Shown: positions 26,368-34,388 of the stretch, piece by piece | Layout: every line of letters starts with the position of its first letter | Position numbering within the stretch: the stretch's first letter is position 1 | Translations under genes and position numbers: made by a program | The notes under the pieces: generated by a model | Told to the model about the DNA's origin: nothing | Seen by the model: the letters and a program-made list of their open reading frames with translations, nothing else | Databases searched by the model: none | Assembly: GCF_002483305.1 (NCBI RefSeq) | Contig: NZ_DLHQ01000026.1 | Location: 124,001-188,000 of the forward strand | From: Brevundimonas sp. UBA7664 | GTDB taxonomy: Bacteria; Pseudomonadota; Alphaproteobacteria; Caulobacterales; Caulobacteraceae | Length of the DNA: 64,000 nucleotides | Direction: 5' to 3'

Positions 26368-28035
26368 CTAGGCTGCGAGCTTGCCGTTCGCCCCCGCCTC
26401 GATCAGGGCGACCGTCTGCGGCAGGCCGTAGATCGCGGCGAACGAGCCGAAGCGCGGGCCCTGGGAAGCGCCCAGCAGCACCTCATACAGCGCGCCGAAC
26501 CACGCGCGGAGCGGCTCGAAGGCGTGCGCCTTGCCGACCGCATAGACCTCGGTCTGGATCGCCTCGCCGTCGGCGTCCGCCGGCAGGGCCGTCAGCCGGG
26601 CCGCGAGGTCCAGCAGCGCCGCCTTCTCCTTGTCGTCGGGCGCGCGATAGGCCTTCGCGGGCTTCACGAAGTCCTCGTAGTAGTTCAGCGCATGGCCCAT
26701 CAGCCGGTCCAGCAGGGGCTCGCTGTCCGGCGTCGCCTCCGGCAGGTATTTGGCCATATAGGCCCACAGCTGAGCCTTGTCGGAGGCGTTGGCCACGCTG
26801 ACCAGATTGAGCAGCAGGGCGAACGACACCGGCGAGGTATGCGCCGGCGGCGATCCGGCGTGGATCGACCAGACGGCGTTGTCGATCTGCTTGGCCGGCT
26901 CCTGGGCCTTGTAGGCCTCGATGAAGGCCAGATAGTCGTCGATCGCGCGCGGAATGACGTTGAAATGCAGGCTCTTGGCCGATTTCGGCGACTGGAACAT
27001 ATACCAGCTCAGGCTCTCCGGCGTGCCGTAGCGCAGCCATTCGTCCATGGTCAGGCCGTTGCCCTTGGACTTGGAGATCTTCTTGCCCTCGACGTCGAGG
27101 AAGAGCTCGTAGTTGAACCCCTCGGGCGGCGTGCCCCCCAAGGCGCGGCAGACCTTGGAGCTCTCGCGCACGCTCTCGATCAGGTCCTTGCCCGACATCT
27201 CATAGTCCACGTCCAGCGCGGTCCAGCGCATGGCCCAGTCGGGCTTCCACTGCAGTTTCACATGGCCGCCGGTGACGGGGACTTCGGTGCGGCCGCCGGC
27301 GGGGTCGTCGAACACGATGGTCCCCTTGGCGACGTTCCGCTCCAGCGTCGGCACCTGCAGCACATGGCCGCTCACCGGGCTGACCGGCAGGAAGGGCGAA
27401 TAGGTCGCGCGCCGTTCCTCGCCGAGCGTCGGCAGCATGATCGCCTGCACGGCGTCGAACCGCTCCAGCAGGGTCAGCAGGGTCTGATCGAACCGGCCGG
27501 ACCGGTACTGCTCGGTCGAGGACAGGAATTCGTAGTCGAAGCCGAAGCCGTCGAGGAAGGCGCGCAGGCGGGCGTTGTTGTGGGCGCCGAAGCTGTCGTG
27601 CGTCCCGAATGGGTCGCGCACCACGGTCAGGGGCTTGTGCAGGTCTTCGGTCAGCATCTCCGGATGGGGCACGCCCTCCGGGACCTTGCGCAGGCCGTCC
27701 ATGTCGTCGCTGAAGGCGATCAGCCGCGTCGGCCAGTGGTCGCCGGTCAGGGCGCGGAAGGCGTTGCGCACCATGGTCGTGCGCGCCACCTCGCCGAAAG
27801 TGCCCATGTGCGGCAGGCCGGACGGGCCATAGCCGGTCTCGAAGATCACCGGCTTCCGCAGGGCCTCGAACGTCGCCAGCGCCTCGTCCGCCTTGCCGGC
27901 GTCGATCAGCAGTTTCGCCGCATTGCGCTCGCTGTCGCTGAGCCGCTTCTTCAGCACATGGGCGAGAAGATTGCGGGCCTGTTCGAACGGCCAGGATCGG
28001 GCGTCGCGCGCGAGGGTTTCGAGGTTCTGCAGCAT
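26368..28035 (-). CDS. lysK: Lysyl-tRNA synthetase, class I
   Basis: A 555-residue class I LysRS, the archaeal-type enzyme used by most alphaproteobacteria in place of class II LysS. The HIGH-like motif is in GYGPSGLPHMGTFGE and the KMSKS loop is KKISKSKGNG. It charges tRNA-Lys, one gene of which (TTT) lies about 5 kb downstream. ATG 28035 begins LQNLETLARDARSWPFEQA; the frame extends upstream but into the neighbour. It follows a hybrid kinase-like gene on the same strand by 31 nt and may share its transcript. Confidence 0.95.
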   Translation of the reverse strand: MLQNLETLARDARSWPFEQARNLLAHVLKKRLSDSERNAAKLLIDAGKADEALATFEALRKPVIFETGYGPSGLPHMGTFGEVARTTMVRNAFRALTGDHWPTRLIAFSDDMDGLRKVPEGVPHPEMLTEDLHKPLTVVRDPFGTHDSFGAHNNARLRAFLDGFGFDYEFLSSTEQYRSGRFDQTLLTLLERFDAVQAIMLPTLGEERRATYSPFLPVSPVSGHVLQVPTLERNVAKGTIVFDDPAGGRTEVPVTGGHVKLQWKPDWAMRWTALDVDYEMSGKDLIESVRESSKVCRALGGTPPEGFNYELFLDVEGKKISKSKGNGLTMDEWLRYGTPESLSWYMFQSPKSAKSLHFNVIPRAIDDYLAFIEAYKAQEPAKQIDNAVWSIHAGSPPAHTSPVSFALLLNLVSVANASDKAQLWAYMAKYLPEATPDSEPLLDRLMGHALNYYEDFVKPAKAYRAPDDKEKAALLDLAARLTALPADADGEAIQTEVYAVGKAHAFEPLRAWFGALYEVLLGASQGPRFGSFAAIYGLPQTVALIEAGANGKLAA

Positions 28036-28066
28036 GGCGGCGGTTTGGAGCGTCCGCCCTCGACCG

Positions 28067-29527
28067 TCAACCGCCGGCGTGGGACCGGTCCGCGTCCGAC
28101 AACCCGCCGGACGCCGCTTCACGCCAGCCGCAGCCGCCCCAATAGGCGACCTTGCCCAGCAGTTCCGCCATGTTCACCGGCTTGGCGACGAGATCGTCCA
28201 TGCCGGCCTCGAGATAGGATTGGACCTGATCGGCCAGGGTGTTGGCGGTCACGGCGATGATCGGCACGGCTCCGACCTCGCCGCCCAGGGCGCGGATGCC
28301 ACGGGCCGACTCCACCCCGTCCATCACCGGCATCTGGATGTCCATCAGCACGACGTCCCAGTCGCCGGCCGCCGCCGCCGCCAGTCCAAGGGCGCCATCG
28401 TCCGCCGTCTCGCAAACCACGCCCTGCGCGGCCAGCATGGCGGTCATCAACATCCGGTTGGTCTGATTGTCATCGACGCAAAGCACCCGCAGCGGTCCCC
28501 GGCCCCCTGCCTCATCAGCGGGGTCAGGCGTCGGGATCGCCGCCACGCCGGCCTCGGGCGAGGCCGTCGGCGCGGCTGCCGGACCGTCGCCCTGTTCCGA
28601 AAGATCGATCATCTGGTTGACGACCGTCAGCAGTCTCTGACCGGCCTCATGGATCGTCTGCACCTGCTCGCCCTGCGCCGGGGGCAGGCCCGCGCCGGCC
28701 AGCAGCCCGGAGAAGCCGATCACCGCGTTCAGCGGCGTCCGCAGTTCGTGCGACATGTCGGTCAGGAATTTCTGCCGCGCCTCGGCCATTGCCGCCTTCT
28801 GTTCGGCGGTGGCCTGCGCGACCTCGGCCTCGACCCGCGCCGTGACATCCTGTTCGTTGAGCAGGGTGCCCGAGGCGCCCGTGACCGGATCGGTGACCGG
28901 CCGCGCATCGATATCGTGCCACCGACGCCCCGCCGCGGTCTCGACCTCGCAGAGCCGGCTGACGGCCTGCCCGCCCCGGACCTGCGCCAGAAACCAGGCT
29001 CCGCGGTCGCGATCGACGAAGCGCGCGCCGAGCGTGGCCTCGCCGGGCCCATAGGCGGCATAGGCCGCCGGATTGGAGAACAGGATCGCGCCCGCCTCGT
29101 CCAGCAGAGTGATCAGCGTCGAGGTGTGGCGCAGCGCCTCGACGGCCCGGCGTTCCTCGGCTCCGACGTCCAGCGGCGCGGCCTCGAACAGCAGGACCCC
29201 GTGTCCGTCGTCCATGCGGAACGTCGAGATCGTCGCCTGAACGGTGACTGGCCGACCGTTGGGATAGAAGGTCCAGCGCTCCTGGACCTCCTCACCGCCC
29301 GCGGTGGCGTCCCGGAGGCGATTGGTGCGGGCCTTGACCGCCGGCGACAGGTTGGAGAAGTCCCGCGCCAGCAGTTCGTCGAGGGTTTCCGCGCCCCAGA
29401 GGGTCAAGGCCGCGGCATTGGCGTAGACGCCGCGCGAACTGGCCGGATCAAACATCCAGACGGGCCGGCGGAGCCGATCCCAGCCCCGCACCACAGATGA
29501 CATGTCGGGACGGACGTCAGCGCTCAT
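28067..29527 (-). CDS. PAS-HisKA-receiver protein lacking the HATPase domain
   Basis: A 486-residue protein built like a hybrid kinase with its ATP-binding domain missing. Two PAS-like regions (about 12-120 with RPVWMFDPASSRGVYANAAA, and 125-235 ending LNEQDVTARVEAEVAQA) precede a HisKA helix pair with His260 in MSHELRTPLNAVIGF. After MIDLSEQGDG comes a ~35-residue Pro/Ala linker and then a receiver with Asp396 in LMDIQMPVMDG and Lys in LVAKPVNM. No N, G1 or G2 box exists between His260 and the receiver. It probably dimerises and is phosphorylated by another kinase (inference). ATG 29527. Confidence 0.88.
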   Translation of the reverse strand: MSADVRPDMSSVVRGWDRLRRPVWMFDPASSRGVYANAAALTLWGAETLDELLARDFSNLSPAVKARTNRLRDATAGGEEVQERWTFYPNGRPVTVQATISTFRMDDGHGVLLFEAAPLDVGAEERRAVEALRHTSTLITLLDEAGAILFSNPAAYAAYGPGEATLGARFVDRDRGAWFLAQVRGGQAVSRLCEVETAAGRRWHDIDARPVTDPVTGASGTLLNEQDVTARVEAEVAQATAEQKAAMAEARQKFLTDMSHELRTPLNAVIGFSGLLAGAGLPPAQGEQVQTIHEAGQRLLTVVNQMIDLSEQGDGPAAAPTASPEAGVAAIPTPDPADEAGGRGPLRVLCVDDNQTNRMLMTAMLAAQGVVCETADDGALGLAAAAAGDWDVVLMDIQMPVMDGVESARGIRALGGEVGAVPIIAVTANTLADQVQSYLEAGMDDLVAKPVNMAELLGKVAYWGGCGWREAASGGLSDADRSHAGG

Positions 29528-29608
29528 CCTTCAATGGTAGCCGGCGCTGCTGAAGCAACATTTAACCGCCTTGACCGCGCCACGCCCCCATGGCCTTTGC
29601 GCCGCCTG

Positions 29609-30700
29609 ATGAAGACCGCCGATTTCGACTTCGACCTGCCGGACGACCGGATCGCGCTCCGCCCCGCCGAGCCGCGTGATGCCGCCCGCCTGCTGGTGGT
29701 GCGCGGCGGCGATCTCGAAGACCGGATCATCCGCGACCTGCCGGACTTCCTGAGGCCCGGCGACGCCCTGGTGTTCAACGACACGCGGGTGATCCCGGCC
29801 CGGCTGTCCGGCGTCCGCGAGCGGGTCGGCCCCGAGGGCGAGACCCTGACCGTCGCCGTCGAGGCCACCCTGCATCACCGCGACGCGCCTGACGTCTGGT
29901 CCGCCTTCATGAAGCCCGGCAAGCGGATCAAGGCGGGGGATCGCATCCGCTTCGGCGCCGGGGCGGACGGCGCCTGTTTGCTCGGCCGCCTCGACGCCAC
30001 CGTCGTCGACAAGGGCGAGGACGGGCTCGTCACCCTGCGTTTCGACCTCGCCGGCCCCGCGCTGGACGAGGCCATCCGCGACGTGGGGGTCATGCCCCTG
30101 CCCCCCTATATCGCCGCCAAACGGGCCGAGGACGACCGCGACCGCTCGGACTACCAGACCCTGTTCGCCAGATGGGACGGCTCGGTCGCCGCGCCGACGG
30201 CCGGCCTGCATTTCACCCCGGACCTGATGGCCGCGATCGAGGCCCGGGGCGTCTCGACCCACGCGGTGACCCTGCACGTCGGGGCCGGCACCTTCCTGCC
30301 GGTCAAGGCCGACGACACGGCCGACCACAGGATGCACAGCGAATGGGGCGAGGTGTCCACGGAAACCGCCGCCGCCCTTAACGCCGTACGGGCCGCCGGG
30401 GGCCGCATCGTCTGCGTCGGCACCACCAGCCTGCGCCTGCTGGAGAGCGCCACGACGCCCGAGGGCGAGGTCCGGGCCTTTCACGGCGACACGGCCATCT
30501 TCATCACGCCCGGCTACGCTTTTCGCGCCGCCGACGTACTGATCACCAATTTCCACTTGCCGAAATCGACCCTGTTCATGCTCGTCTCGGCCTTCGCCGG
30601 GCTAGAGACGATGCAGTCGGCCTATGCCCATGCGGTGAAGGACGGCTATCGCTTCTATTCCTACGGCGACGGCAGCCTGCTGTTCAGGCGCGAAGCATGA
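29609..30700 (+). CDS. queA: S-adenosylmethionine:tRNA ribosyltransferase-isomerase
   Basis: A 363-residue enzyme that adds epoxycyclopentane from SAM to preQ1-modified tRNA. Signatures: FDLPDDRIALRPAEPRDAAR, LVFNDTRVIPARL, SVAAPTAGLHFTPDLM, LHVGAGTFLPVK and ITNFHLPKSTLFMLVSAF. ATG 29609 begins MKTADFDFDLP directly. Its stop overlaps the next gene by 4 nt, and tgt follows, giving a queA-x-tgt unit; queC/E/D lie 10 kb away. Confidence 0.95.
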   Translation: MKTADFDFDLPDDRIALRPAEPRDAARLLVVRGGDLEDRIIRDLPDFLRPGDALVFNDTRVIPARLSGVRERVGPEGETLTVAVEATLHHRDAPDVWSAFMKPGKRIKAGDRIRFGAGADGACLLGRLDATVVDKGEDGLVTLRFDLAGPALDEAIRDVGVMPLPPYIAAKRAEDDRDRSDYQTLFARWDGSVAAPTAGLHFTPDLMAAIEARGVSTHAVTLHVGAGTFLPVKADDTADHRMHSEWGEVSTETAAALNAVRAAGGRIVCVGTTSLRLLESATTPEGEVRAFHGDTAIFITPGYAFRAADVLITNFHLPKSTLFMLVSAFAGLETMQSAYAHAVKDGYRFYSYGDGSLLFRREA

Positions 30701-31167
30701 CCGGCGCCCTGACCGACGACCTGATCGCGACTCTCGATATCCTCGCCTCGGCTGCGACCGGCCTGCGGGACCCGTGGTGGATCTTCGGCGGCGCGGCGAT
30801 GGCGCTGGCGGGGCTGGATGAGTCGCACGTGCCCGACGTCGACATCATGGCCAGTCCACGTGACGCCCGCGCCCTGATCGACGTCCTGCACGGCCGGGTC
30901 GTGCAGGACCCTGGCGAGGGCCTGTTCCGGTCCGAGGTGTTCGGCCAGATCCTGACCACGCCTGTGCCTCTGGACGTGATGGCCAAGATGGATGTGCGCG
31001 CCGGCGGCGACTGGACGCCGGTCGCCTTCCACAGCCGGATGCCGATTGATATCGGCGGAGCCGTCGTCTTTGTCCCCACCGTGGCGGAACAGATCGCCAT
31101 CTGCCGCCTGTTCGGCCGCCCCAAGGACCTGGAGCGGGCCATGCGCCTTGAGGCCCTGATCCGCTGA
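30697..31167 (+). CDS. Nucleotidyltransferase-like protein between queA and tgt
   Basis: A 156-residue protein with the minimal nucleotidyltransferase layout: WIFGGAAMALAGLDESHVPD followed by VDIMAS, i.e. the GG and DxD-like elements, then a C-terminal helix RPKDLERAMRLEALIR. The family is one used for HEPN/MNT antitoxins and aminoglycoside enzymes, but I cannot assign a substrate. It overlaps queA by 4 nt (ATGA) and its last base is the first base of the tgt start, so it is translated with two tRNA-modification enzymes. Confidence 0.72.
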   Translation: MTGALTDDLIATLDILASAATGLRDPWWIFGGAAMALAGLDESHVPDVDIMASPRDARALIDVLHGRVVQDPGEGLFRSEVFGQILTTPVPLDVMAKMDVRAGGDWTPVAFHSRMPIDIGGAVVFVPTVAEQIAICRLFGRPKDLERAMRLEALIR

Positions 31168-32288
31168 TGCCCTTCCCGTTCGACATCACCGCCACCGAAG
31201 GCCGCGCCCGCACCGGGGTGCTGAAGACCCCGCGCGGCGATATCCGCACGCCCGCCTTCATGCCCGTCGGCACCGCCGCCACGGTCAAGGCCATGACGGT
31301 CGATCAGGTCGCCCAGACCGGCGCGGACATCCTGCTGGGCAACACCTATCACCTGATGCTGCGCCCCGGCCCTGAGCGGATGGAGCGGCTGGGCGGGCTG
31401 CACAAATTCATGGGCTGGACCAAACCCATCCTGACCGACAGCGGCGGCTTCCAGGTCATGTCCCTCGCCGGCATCTCGAAGGTGAAGGAGGAGGCCGTGA
31501 CCTTCTCCAGCCATATCGACGGCTCGAAACACGTCCTGACGCCCGAACGCTCGATCGACATCCAGGCCGACCGCATCGGCGCCGACATCTCCATGCAACT
31601 GGACCAGTGCGTCTCCTGGCCCGCCGAGGAGCCCGCCGCCCGCGCCGCCATGGAGCTCTCGGCCCGCTGGGGCGCACGGTCGAAGGCCGCTTTCGGGACG
31701 CGAGAGACCCAAGCCCTGTTCGGCATCCAGCAGGGCTCGACCTTCGAGAACCTGCGCCGCGAGTCCTCCGACCGGCTGATCGAGACCGGCTTCGACGGCT
31801 ATGCCATCGGCGGCCTGGCTGTCGGCGAGGGGCATCAGGCCATGTGCGAGGTGCTGGACTACGCCCCCGACATGCTGCCGGCCGACCGCCCGCGCTATCT
31901 GATGGGGGTCGGCAAGCCGGTCGATCTGGTCGAGGCGGTGTGGCGCGGCGTCGACATGTTCGACTGCGTCCTGCCCACCCGCGCCGGCCGTCACGGCCAG
32001 GCCTGGACCTGGGCGGGGCCGATCAATCTGAAGAACGCCCGTTTCGCCGAGGATCAGGACCCGCTGGAGCCCTCGGTCCCCTGCCCGGCCTCGCAGGACT
32101 ATTCAAAGGCCTATCTGCACCACCTCGTGCGGGCCGACGAAATCCTCGGCAAGGTGCTGCTCAGCTGGCACAACATCGCCTTCTTCCAGGCCCTGACGGC
32201 GGCGATGCGCGAAGCCATCGCCCACGGCCGGTTCGAGGCCTTCCGGCGCGATTTTCACGCCCGGCACACCTCCAACAACCAGACCTAG
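31167..32288 (+). CDS. tgt: tRNA-guanine transglycosylase with a depleted zinc site
   Basis: A 373-residue TIM-barrel enzyme exchanging G34 for preQ1 in tRNA with GUN anticodons. Core motifs are normal: LTDSGGFQVMSLAGISKV, GGLAVGEGHQAM and VDMFDCVLPTRAGRHGQAWT with its nucleophilic Asp. The zinc site is not: bacterial Tgt has CxCx2C followed by His, but here the cysteine positions read Val304, Cys306 and Ser309 (PSVPCPASQDYSKAYLHH), with His335 kept. Starts at 31167, sharing one base with the preceding gene; the stop region overlaps the convergent lipoprotein gene. Confidence 0.93.
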   Translation: MPFPFDITATEGRARTGVLKTPRGDIRTPAFMPVGTAATVKAMTVDQVAQTGADILLGNTYHLMLRPGPERMERLGGLHKFMGWTKPILTDSGGFQVMSLAGISKVKEEAVTFSSHIDGSKHVLTPERSIDIQADRIGADISMQLDQCVSWPAEEPAARAAMELSARWGARSKAAFGTRETQALFGIQQGSTFENLRRESSDRLIETGFDGYAIGGLAVGEGHQAMCEVLDYAPDMLPADRPRYLMGVGKPVDLVEAVWRGVDMFDCVLPTRAGRHGQAWTWAGPINLKNARFAEDQDPLEPSVPCPASQDYSKAYLHHLVRADEILGKVLLSWHNIAFFQALTAAMREAIAHGRFEAFRRDFHARHTSNNQT

Positions 32289-32833
32289 CGCTGGCTGCGG
32301 CCGCGCGGCCGGAACCAGCCGGGCGCGGCGGGCGGGGCGCAATTGCGCTGCATCCCCACGCCCTTCAGGAAGGCCCGGCGCATCCGGCCGGCCTGGATGG
32401 CGGACTGGACATGGCGGCTGTGCTGCTCGGCGCCCGACAGCTGACGGATCCAGCTGCGGCCGGGGATGAAGTCGGTAGCAGCGTCGCGAATCGCGGCCAG
32501 CGCCGCCGCCGAGGCCGCATCGGCCGCCTGCTCGCCGAGCGTCGAGCCGTCCTGGGCGGGGGGTTCGTCCGTGTCGGGACCCAGGGCCTCGTTCAGCCGC
32601 GCGATCTCGGCCCCGATGGTGGCGCACTGGTTCAGATTGCGCAGGTCATAGGGATTGGCCTCGGCCTGCAGCAGCACGGTTGGAATGTGCTCACGACGCA
32701 GGTTGAGATCGTCCAGCGGGGCCGTCGCCGCCGCGCCAACCCCGCCCCCGAACTGTCGCACGCCGTCCACGGCCGAACACGCCGGTAGCAGCAGGGCGAA
32801 GGCCGCCAGAGCGGAGAGGACGATCGGGCGCAT
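32285..32833 (-). CDS. Hypothetical lipoprotein
   Basis: A 182-residue protein with a lipoprotein signal (MRPIVLSALAAFALLLPACS; lipobox LLPAC, Cys at residue 18). The mature part is helical with Ala-rich stretches and a C-terminus rich in Arg and Pro. No family recognised. ATG 32833 fits the signal peptide; the frame extends upstream without supporting features. It is convergent with tgt, with a 4-nt overlap of stops. Confidence 0.68.
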   Translation of the reverse strand: MRPIVLSALAAFALLLPACSAVDGVRQFGGGVGAAATAPLDDLNLRREHIPTVLLQAEANPYDLRNLNQCATIGAEIARLNEALGPDTDEPPAQDGSTLGEQAADAASAAALAAIRDAATDFIPGRSWIRQLSGAEQHSRHVQSAIQAGRMRRAFLKGVGMQRNCAPPAAPGWFRPRGRSQR

Positions 32834-32944
32834 CCGCCCTTCAACCACGCCCGGCGCTTCCCTGAAAGCGCCCACGCGGTCGGCGGAGCAAGCTTCACCA
32901 TATTTCAGTTGGCGCATACGCAAATGTGAGTAGGGTCCATAGCC

Positions 32945-33070
32945 ATGATTCAGCTGGTCAGGACTTTTATCGCGCAACTGCGATGCAGCCACCACTACCG
33001 CTACAGCCGCAGCAAGCCGGGGACGCTGGTGTGCAAGCACTGTCGCAAGCGGAAACCGAAGCCGAAATGA
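32945..33070 (+). CDS. Micro-protein with CxxH / CxxC zinc-ribbon-like pattern
   Basis: A 41-residue ORF: MIQLVRTFIAQLRCSHHYRY, then a basic Lys/Arg-rich tail containing LVCKHCRKRK. The Cys-x-x-His and Cys-x-x-Cys spacings could bind zinc, and the highly basic C-terminus could bind nucleic acid. It lies between the lipoprotein and tRNA-Lys in otherwise empty DNA. Coding status is supported only by the pattern and the intact frame. Confidence 0.45.
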   Translation: MIQLVRTFIAQLRCSHHYRYSRSKPGTLVCKHCRKRKPKPK

Positions 33071-33116
33071 GGCTCGCCGGGCGAAGCGCCCGTTCCAACT
33101 TGGGTGCGGGAAGGGT

Positions 33117-33193
33117 TGGTACGCCCTCTCGGGCTCGAACCGAGGACCCTCTGATTAAAAGTCAGATGCTCTAACCAACTGAGCTAAGGGCGC
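33117..33193 (-). tRNA. tRNA-Lys (anticodon TTT)
   Basis: A 77-nt cloverleaf on the minus strand with encoded CCA: acceptor GCGCCCT/AGGGCGT (first pair G-T), D-arm TAGCTCAGTTGGTTAGAGC, anticodon stem TCTGA/TCAGA with loop CTTTTAA (anticodon TTT), T-arm with GGTTCGAGC. It reads AAA/AAG. Confidence 0.97.
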
Positions 33194-33296
33194 ATACCAC
33201 GCCGGTCGCGTTCGCGAACCAGCGACGCGCCTTCTGTTGCAAACCGTCGTCGGGGTCAAGGGCTGGCTCGACGCGCGAGGGAGCGGAGGCTAGGCA

Positions 33297-34385
33297 GTGA
33301 CCATGAAACCGCTGTCCGGCCTGCGCATCCTCGAGTTCGACGGTCTGGGGCCGGTGACGTTCGCGGGCATGATGCTGGCCGACCTCGGGGCCGATGTCCT
33401 GCGCCTGAGCCGCAGCGCCGCGGCCGGCGCGGCGGCGTTCAGCGAGGTCGGCGGCGCGGTGCTGCACCGCGGTCGCGCCGCGGTCGGCGTTAATCTGAAA
33501 GACGTCGGCGACCTCGGGGCCGTCCTGAACCTCGTCGAATCAGCCGACGCCCTGATCGAGGGCTTCCGACCGGATGTGATGGAGCGGCTGGGGCTGGGCC
33601 CCGACGTCTGCGCGGCGCGAAATCCACGGCTGGTCTATGGCCGGATCACCGGCTGGGGCCAGACCGGCCCGATGGCGCGGCAGGTCGGCCACGACATCAA
33701 CTACATCGCCCTCAGCGGCGCGCTCCACGCCATGGGCGAGCCCGACCGCCCGCCGCGGCCGCCCCTGAACCTGATCGGCGACTACGCCGGCGGGGCGATG
33801 ATGCTGGTGACCGGCGTGCTCGCCGCCCTGCTCGAGGCGAAGACCACGGGCAAGGGCCGGGTGGTGGACGCCGCCATGACCGATGGTTCGGCCCTGCTGA
33901 TGAGCCTGTTCCAGGCCCTGGGCGCGCGCGGTCTGTGGAGTGAGGCGCGCGGGGCCAATCTGCTGGACGGCGGCGCGCCCTTCTATCGCTGCTACGCCTG
34001 CAAGGACGGGCGGTTCGTCGCCGTGGGCGCGCTGGAGCCGCAGTTCTACGCCGCCCTGATCGCCGGACTGGGGATTGAGCCGGAGACGGCGCCGCAGTTC
34101 GATCTGGCCGGCTGGCCTATGCTGCACGCGCGTCTCGAGGCGGTCTTCGAGACTCGCGAACGCGACGACTGGGCGGCCCATTTCGAGGGCACGGACGCCT
34201 GCGTCACCCCGGTGCTGACCACGGCCGAGGCGGCGCGGCATCCCCACAACCTCGCGCGCGGAACCTTTGTCGATTCGGGCGTCGTCCAGGCCGCCCCCGC
34301 GCCCCGGTTCGACGGACTGCCCGCCGAACCCGTGGCCGAGCCGCCGGCGATGTCGCTGAACGAGGCCGCGGCCCGCTGGCGCTGA
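33297..34385 (+). CDS. Alpha-methylacyl-CoA racemase-type CoA transferase III family protein
   Basis: A 362-residue CaiB/BaiF-superfamily protein most like alpha-methylacyl-CoA racemase, which epimerises 2-methylacyl-CoA for beta-oxidation of branched acids. The racemase pair His132 (GHDINYIALSG) and Asp162 (GDYAGGAMML) are 30 residues apart, as in the mycobacterial enzyme. Also LRILEFDGLGPVTFAGMMLA and ACKDGRFVAVGALEPQFY. GTG 33297 is chosen because GGAGG is 7 nt upstream; ATG 33303 is the alternative. No beta-oxidation genes adjoin it. Confidence 0.87.
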   Translation: MTMKPLSGLRILEFDGLGPVTFAGMMLADLGADVLRLSRSAAAGAAAFSEVGGAVLHRGRAAVGVNLKDVGDLGAVLNLVESADALIEGFRPDVMERLGLGPDVCAARNPRLVYGRITGWGQTGPMARQVGHDINYIALSGALHAMGEPDRPPRPPLNLIGDYAGGAMMLVTGVLAALLEAKTTGKGRVVDAAMTDGSALLMSLFQALGARGLWSEARGANLLDGGAPFYRCYACKDGRFVAVGALEPQFYAALIAGLGIEPETAPQFDLAGWPMLHARLEAVFETRERDDWAAHFEGTDACVTPVLTTAEAARHPHNLARGTFVDSGVVQAAPAPRFDGLPAEPVAEPPAMSLNEAAARWR

Positions 34386-34388
34386 CCG

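Noticed and set aside
30697..31167. Toxin-antitoxin module (MNT antitoxin)
   Set aside because: No HEPN partner is adjacent; the gene is embedded between tRNA-modification genes.
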